A DNA stretch of 64,000 nt, taken from the NCBI RefSeq assembly GCF_013373865.1, contig NC_050474.1, forward strand, positions 19,635,116 to 19,699,115, written 5' to 3'. Source of the DNA: Monomorium pharaonis (lineage: Eukaryota > Arthropoda > Insecta > Hymenoptera > Formicidae). The notes below the pieces were generated by a model that was not told the origin of the DNA, made no database searches, and was given only the letters and a program-made list of their open reading frames with translations. Below are positions 61,217 through 64,000 of this stretch, in pieces. The position numbers and the translations under genes are program-made. Position 1 is the stretch's first letter. Each line of letters starts with the position of its first letter.

Positions 61217-61868
61217 TTACAGCTATTACAGTTCACGCATAAATCTAATAATATATATTTATCAAAATATGGAAAAACGGTTTTCACATTCATAAGAAAA
61301 TCGCGGTGACACTACCACGATTCACTCGTGTCAACGTGTAAAAAGATGCATGCAGAGCGACAAGTTGATGGGGGGGGGGGGGTTATTCGCGTGTGGCTGG
61401 CTGAAAATTAAATCCGAAAATTCTGACGTCGATAAAACCCCGAATTTTGACTTACGGTCAAGCTTCCGCTGGAAAGTACAGTCGCTCGAGATCGTGATCC
61501 TCGGGATTAGTGATCCCAACCGTGAACGGCGCGCTACCTATCATCACGCTCGTCGCAGAGTCGACACGGTGATAAACCGTTGAACGCTCGTAAACCTACG
61601 GGGGTCTGTTTTCTATCTCGGGGCGTTCGTTCCTTTGAACGTCGGCTGTTATACTTTGTGCTCTTGGACATCTATCTCATGGCCTCTCGGCGGTGGTGAT
61701 AGTGGCCACTCGAGTTTCATTCCGCGGTTTTCACTCCTTCGCTTTTCACGCGCTCGACCACCTCTTGACATCGCGCCCTCAAGACGACACTCGGTGCACC
61801 GCGAACGATCGAGTCGCGGGCGAACGAGGAAAAAGCGGAAAGGATTCGCGACACCATGAGTCGCTCCT
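61217..61868 (-). other. 3' flank / probable 3' UTR of the ABCB gene
   Basis: This stretch follows the ABCB stop codon on the minus strand. I see no canonical AATAAA for the minus strand in it; a GATAAA-type weak variant occurs near 61254-61262. The nearest ATTAAA signals on the minus strand are inside the neighbouring MITE. A 13-base G run (plus strand) is at 61370-61382. The extent of the UTR is unknown. Confidence 0.4.
61370..61382. repeat. Poly(G) run, 13 bases
   Basis: An uninterrupted G13 on the plus strand in the probable 3' flank of the ABCB gene. It reads as C13 on the transcribed strand. Confidence 0.9.
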
Positions 61869-62072
61869 CTACTGCATAGCGGACTGCTGGAGAGCATGCA
61901 AGTGAGCGTAGAGACCGTCAGCCTCCATCAGATCGTCGTGGGTGCCCATCTCGGCCACGGAGCCCCGATCGAGCACGCAGATCACGTCGGCGTTCCTTAT
62001 AGTGGCCAAACGGTGGGCTATGGTGATGCACGTCCTGCCCTGCATGGCCTTGTCCAGGGCCGCCTGCACGAC
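61869..62072 (-). CDS. Last coding exon of an ABCB (P-glycoprotein/MDR-type) ABC transporter, partial gene
   Basis: This exon encodes the final 67 residues of an ABC transporter of the B subfamily, an ATP-driven membrane exporter. It opens with VVQAALDKAMQGRTCI and continues with TIAHRLATIRNADVICVLD. It corresponds to the end of the second nucleotide-binding domain, just after Walker B and the D-loop of the preceding exon. The switch (H-loop) histidine is in IAHR, exon residue 20. The stretch GSVAEMGTHDDLM matches the conserved G-x-V-x-E-x-GTH-x-x-L strand and helix of ABCB proteins. The stop is TAG at 61869-61871. The start at 62072 follows from a 3' splice site (AG at 62074-62073 read on the minus strand) and from homology, because conserved residues begin exactly there. 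Codons are GC-rich, unlike the AT-rich intron beside it. P-glycoproteins export hydrophobic compounds from the plasma membrane. Orthology to a particular insect Mdr gene cannot be settled from 67 residues. Confidence is high for family, strand and exon limits. Confidence 0.92.
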   Translation of the reverse strand, partial: VVQAALDKAMQGRTCITIAHRLATIRNADVICVLDRGSVAEMGTHDDLMEADGLYAHLHALQQSAMQ

Positions 62073-62092
62073 CTGCACGCAGAAAATATCGG
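62073..62092 (-). other. 3' splice site (acceptor) of the ABCB last exon
   Basis: Read on the minus strand, a pyrimidine-containing run (GATATTTTCTGCGTGCAG) ends in AG immediately before GTC GTG CAG, the Val-Val-Gln that opens the conserved ABCB segment. The reading frame upstream of this AG stays open for a few codons but shows no family similarity. This marks the AG as the exon boundary. Confidence 0.85.
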
Positions 62093-64000
62093 TTAATGTG
62101 ATAGGCCATTTCCTCGGATGCACGTCGTGAACGCGCGACAACGGCGACGAGAATGTAAATGCAAACGGTTGATCGTTGTTTTATCTTGATCGTTGGCAAA
62201 GATTTGCTCTTTGGTATTGTGTGTGTACACGCAGAGGAATACTTCAAGAAAAGCAATTGCTCAATTTATTTCTCTTTTTTTTTAGTGACACTTATCTTTA
62301 ACAAAGAATATATTTTTTAATAATTGTCTTAAATATATTTGTTACAAATTTTTAAAAAACTTATCACATACTAAGAAAAGAATTTATATCTTTCGGAAAA
62401 TATTATAAAATATTGAAGAAAATATTAAACAAATATTAATATCGGAATATTAAACAAATCGAATTTTTGTTTTAACTCGATATTCTTGATTAAAGTATCA
62501 AATTATTAGGATTCAGGATATATTTTGAATAAATGTGATAAATCTCGCGAATGTACAAATATGAAATATATTTAAAAATAAATATACATATTTAATTCAA
62601 GTCTGTATGTACAATGCAAGTTTATTTTAAATAAGTATGTAATGCAAAAATGTGAAAGAAGGAAATTAAAAATTGAGTAATCGCTTTTAGCGCGAGAATG
62701 ATTTTTCTGTGTGTAGATTGAGATATTACTCGGCATTGAATAGAGAATTGTTTAATATGAAAAATCTTTTATTTTTACGTGAATTAATATCGAGGTGTAC
62801 TCGGGAATTAATCGCCTGCGTTGGAATAACATGTATCTCTTTTATCATCGTTGCTGCATTATTAAAAAAAAAAAAAATCACAAACAGAGGATTATCTTCT
62901 TTGTGCAGAATTTATGTCTCTAACGCAGTTTAAAAAAAATTACTCACTGCTTATGTAATTCATTTTTAAAGTAGTACGATATAAATTTTAACTTTTAGTA
63001 TCGCGCGTTGCATATGTAGATCGATTCATTACACAAAACGGAACGTGCCGCGTGGGGAGCGCGTGGAAAGCGTTAAAAACCAATTAACATTAATAATACA
63101 ACGGCACGCGTGTGTTCCTTGCGCGTTCCTGGGATATAAATTATTCAGTACATCTTCCCAAAACTAATTCCGGTAAACGCGGAGAGCAATTAGCGCGCGA
63201 GCGGTCGTGTTAACGCGAAACACAGTTTAAATCGGGGTAGCGATTTGGGGAGCGCGACGCTCTAGCGGGGCTAATCGAACATAAGCACTTTTCCGCTTTC
63301 GTTTTATGGACCCCCCAACGACAAAAACGAGGGTTGGAATCCCGCCGTCGCGGGATTGCATTTCCGAAAGAGAGAGAAACAGAGAGAGAGAGAGAAAGAG
63401 AGTTGCGCGGTGCGGAAACAATATTGCCGTGAAATTCATTTGGCTGCGACGAGCCGTTTTCCCCAGCCGAGAGGGGAGTTGCAACAAACCCGTTTGGTCG
63501 TAAAGCCAAGCATTTCCGATCGTTAGCGACGATAATGCCGGCAATTGTGCGGCAGCCGCCGGTTCGTTCGTTAATTCAACAGCTCGACATCGGATGTTTG
63601 AGGGCTGGAGGGAGGAGGGAGAGGGAGAAAGAGTATATCGGGCTGCCGAGATCTACGAACCGTTTGACGGATTATCGCGGGATCTTTTTTTATTTTTTAA
63701 ATTGCCTCGCGCGGGAGAAACGCGATCGCGCGACCGCGCGGCAATTTCCATCCTGTCCCCGCGACAAAGGGTGTTGATCCGGCGCGAGTTGATCACCGAG
63801 TTTTAATCGAACACGCGCCGGAATTATCATACAAAACAGCGCCCGTGTACTACAGCCGCGTAATACGCGGCGGACACAGGCGCTCGCCCTTTTTGACTCG
63901 CACTCGCCACTTGTATTTTTCATCTAAATCCACCTGGGTTCCCGGATTAATTATTCATCTCGCCGCGCGGTAGTCCAGATCACCGCGAAATCGCCGCACA
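62075..64000 (-). other. 3' part of the last ABCB intron (continues beyond the window)
   Basis: No segment here encodes the expected preceding ABCB exon (signature motif, Walker B, D-loop), so the intron is at least 1.9 kb. It holds an AT-rich portion from about 62.2 to 62.9 kb and a CpG-rich portion from about 63.0 kb onward. A GA-rich simple repeat lies near 63.37-63.40 kb. The ORFs here look random in composition. Confidence 0.7.
63368..63402. repeat. GA-rich simple repeat
   Basis: GA units interrupted by AAC and AAG, within the ABCB intron. Confidence 0.8.

Noticed and set aside
62090..62141. Extension of the ABCB reading frame upstream of 62072
   Set aside because: These codons have no similarity to ABC transporters, and a splice acceptor separates them from the conserved part.

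Overview
The window looks like nuclear DNA from an insect, most likely a hymenopteran and possibly an ant. The reasons are a mosaic of CpG-rich and AT-rich blocks, very many GA/CT microsatellites, short non-autonomous DNA transposons, and one recognisable exon of an animal ABC transporter. The clade is an inference from sequence style and not a phylogenetic result. There are no bacterial features: no operons, no ribosome-binding sites, no long dense ORFs.

The only securely recognised gene is at the right edge on the minus strand. It is the last coding exon (61869-62072) of an ABCB / P-glycoprotein (MDR)-type full transporter. A clear 3' splice site precedes it, and the upstream intron runs off the right end of the window (62073-64000). 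The earlier exons, including Walker A, the signature motif and Walker B, are outside.

About 0.65 kb beyond its stop codon is a 199-bp TTAA-flanked element (61018-61216). Its asymmetric subterminal inverted repeats match the architecture of piggyBac transposons, so it is called a piggyBac-type MITE. A second short element with about 25-bp CACTG... terminal inverted repeats is at 18813-19054.

The remaining roughly 61 kb has no gene that I can identify. It alternates between GC/CpG-rich stretches, where random ORFs of 60-300 codons occur on both strands, and AT-rich stretches (about 21.3-22.4, 23.9-24.7, 27.9-28.6, 29.3-29.95, 38.0-38.7, 50.6-51.4, 56.0-57.4 and 62.2-62.9 kb). It is best read as intergenic and/or intronic DNA. 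Four weak coding candidates are listed at low confidence: a 200-codon ORF at 9942-10544, a 250-codon ORF at 43826-44578, a two-exon model at 47144-47889 on the minus strand, and a 114-codon ORF at 57734-58078. None resembles a protein family I can name with confidence.

I see no tRNA, rRNA, snRNA, known microRNA, CRISPR array or autonomous transposon ORF. The most interesting non-coding observations are the two MITEs, a GA/CT tract cluster at 30.7-32.6 kb, a 48-bp alternating purine/pyrimidine tract at 15.06-15.10 kb, a nested hairpin cluster at 22.73-22.88 kb and a diverged repeated motif at 33.17/33.40 kb.
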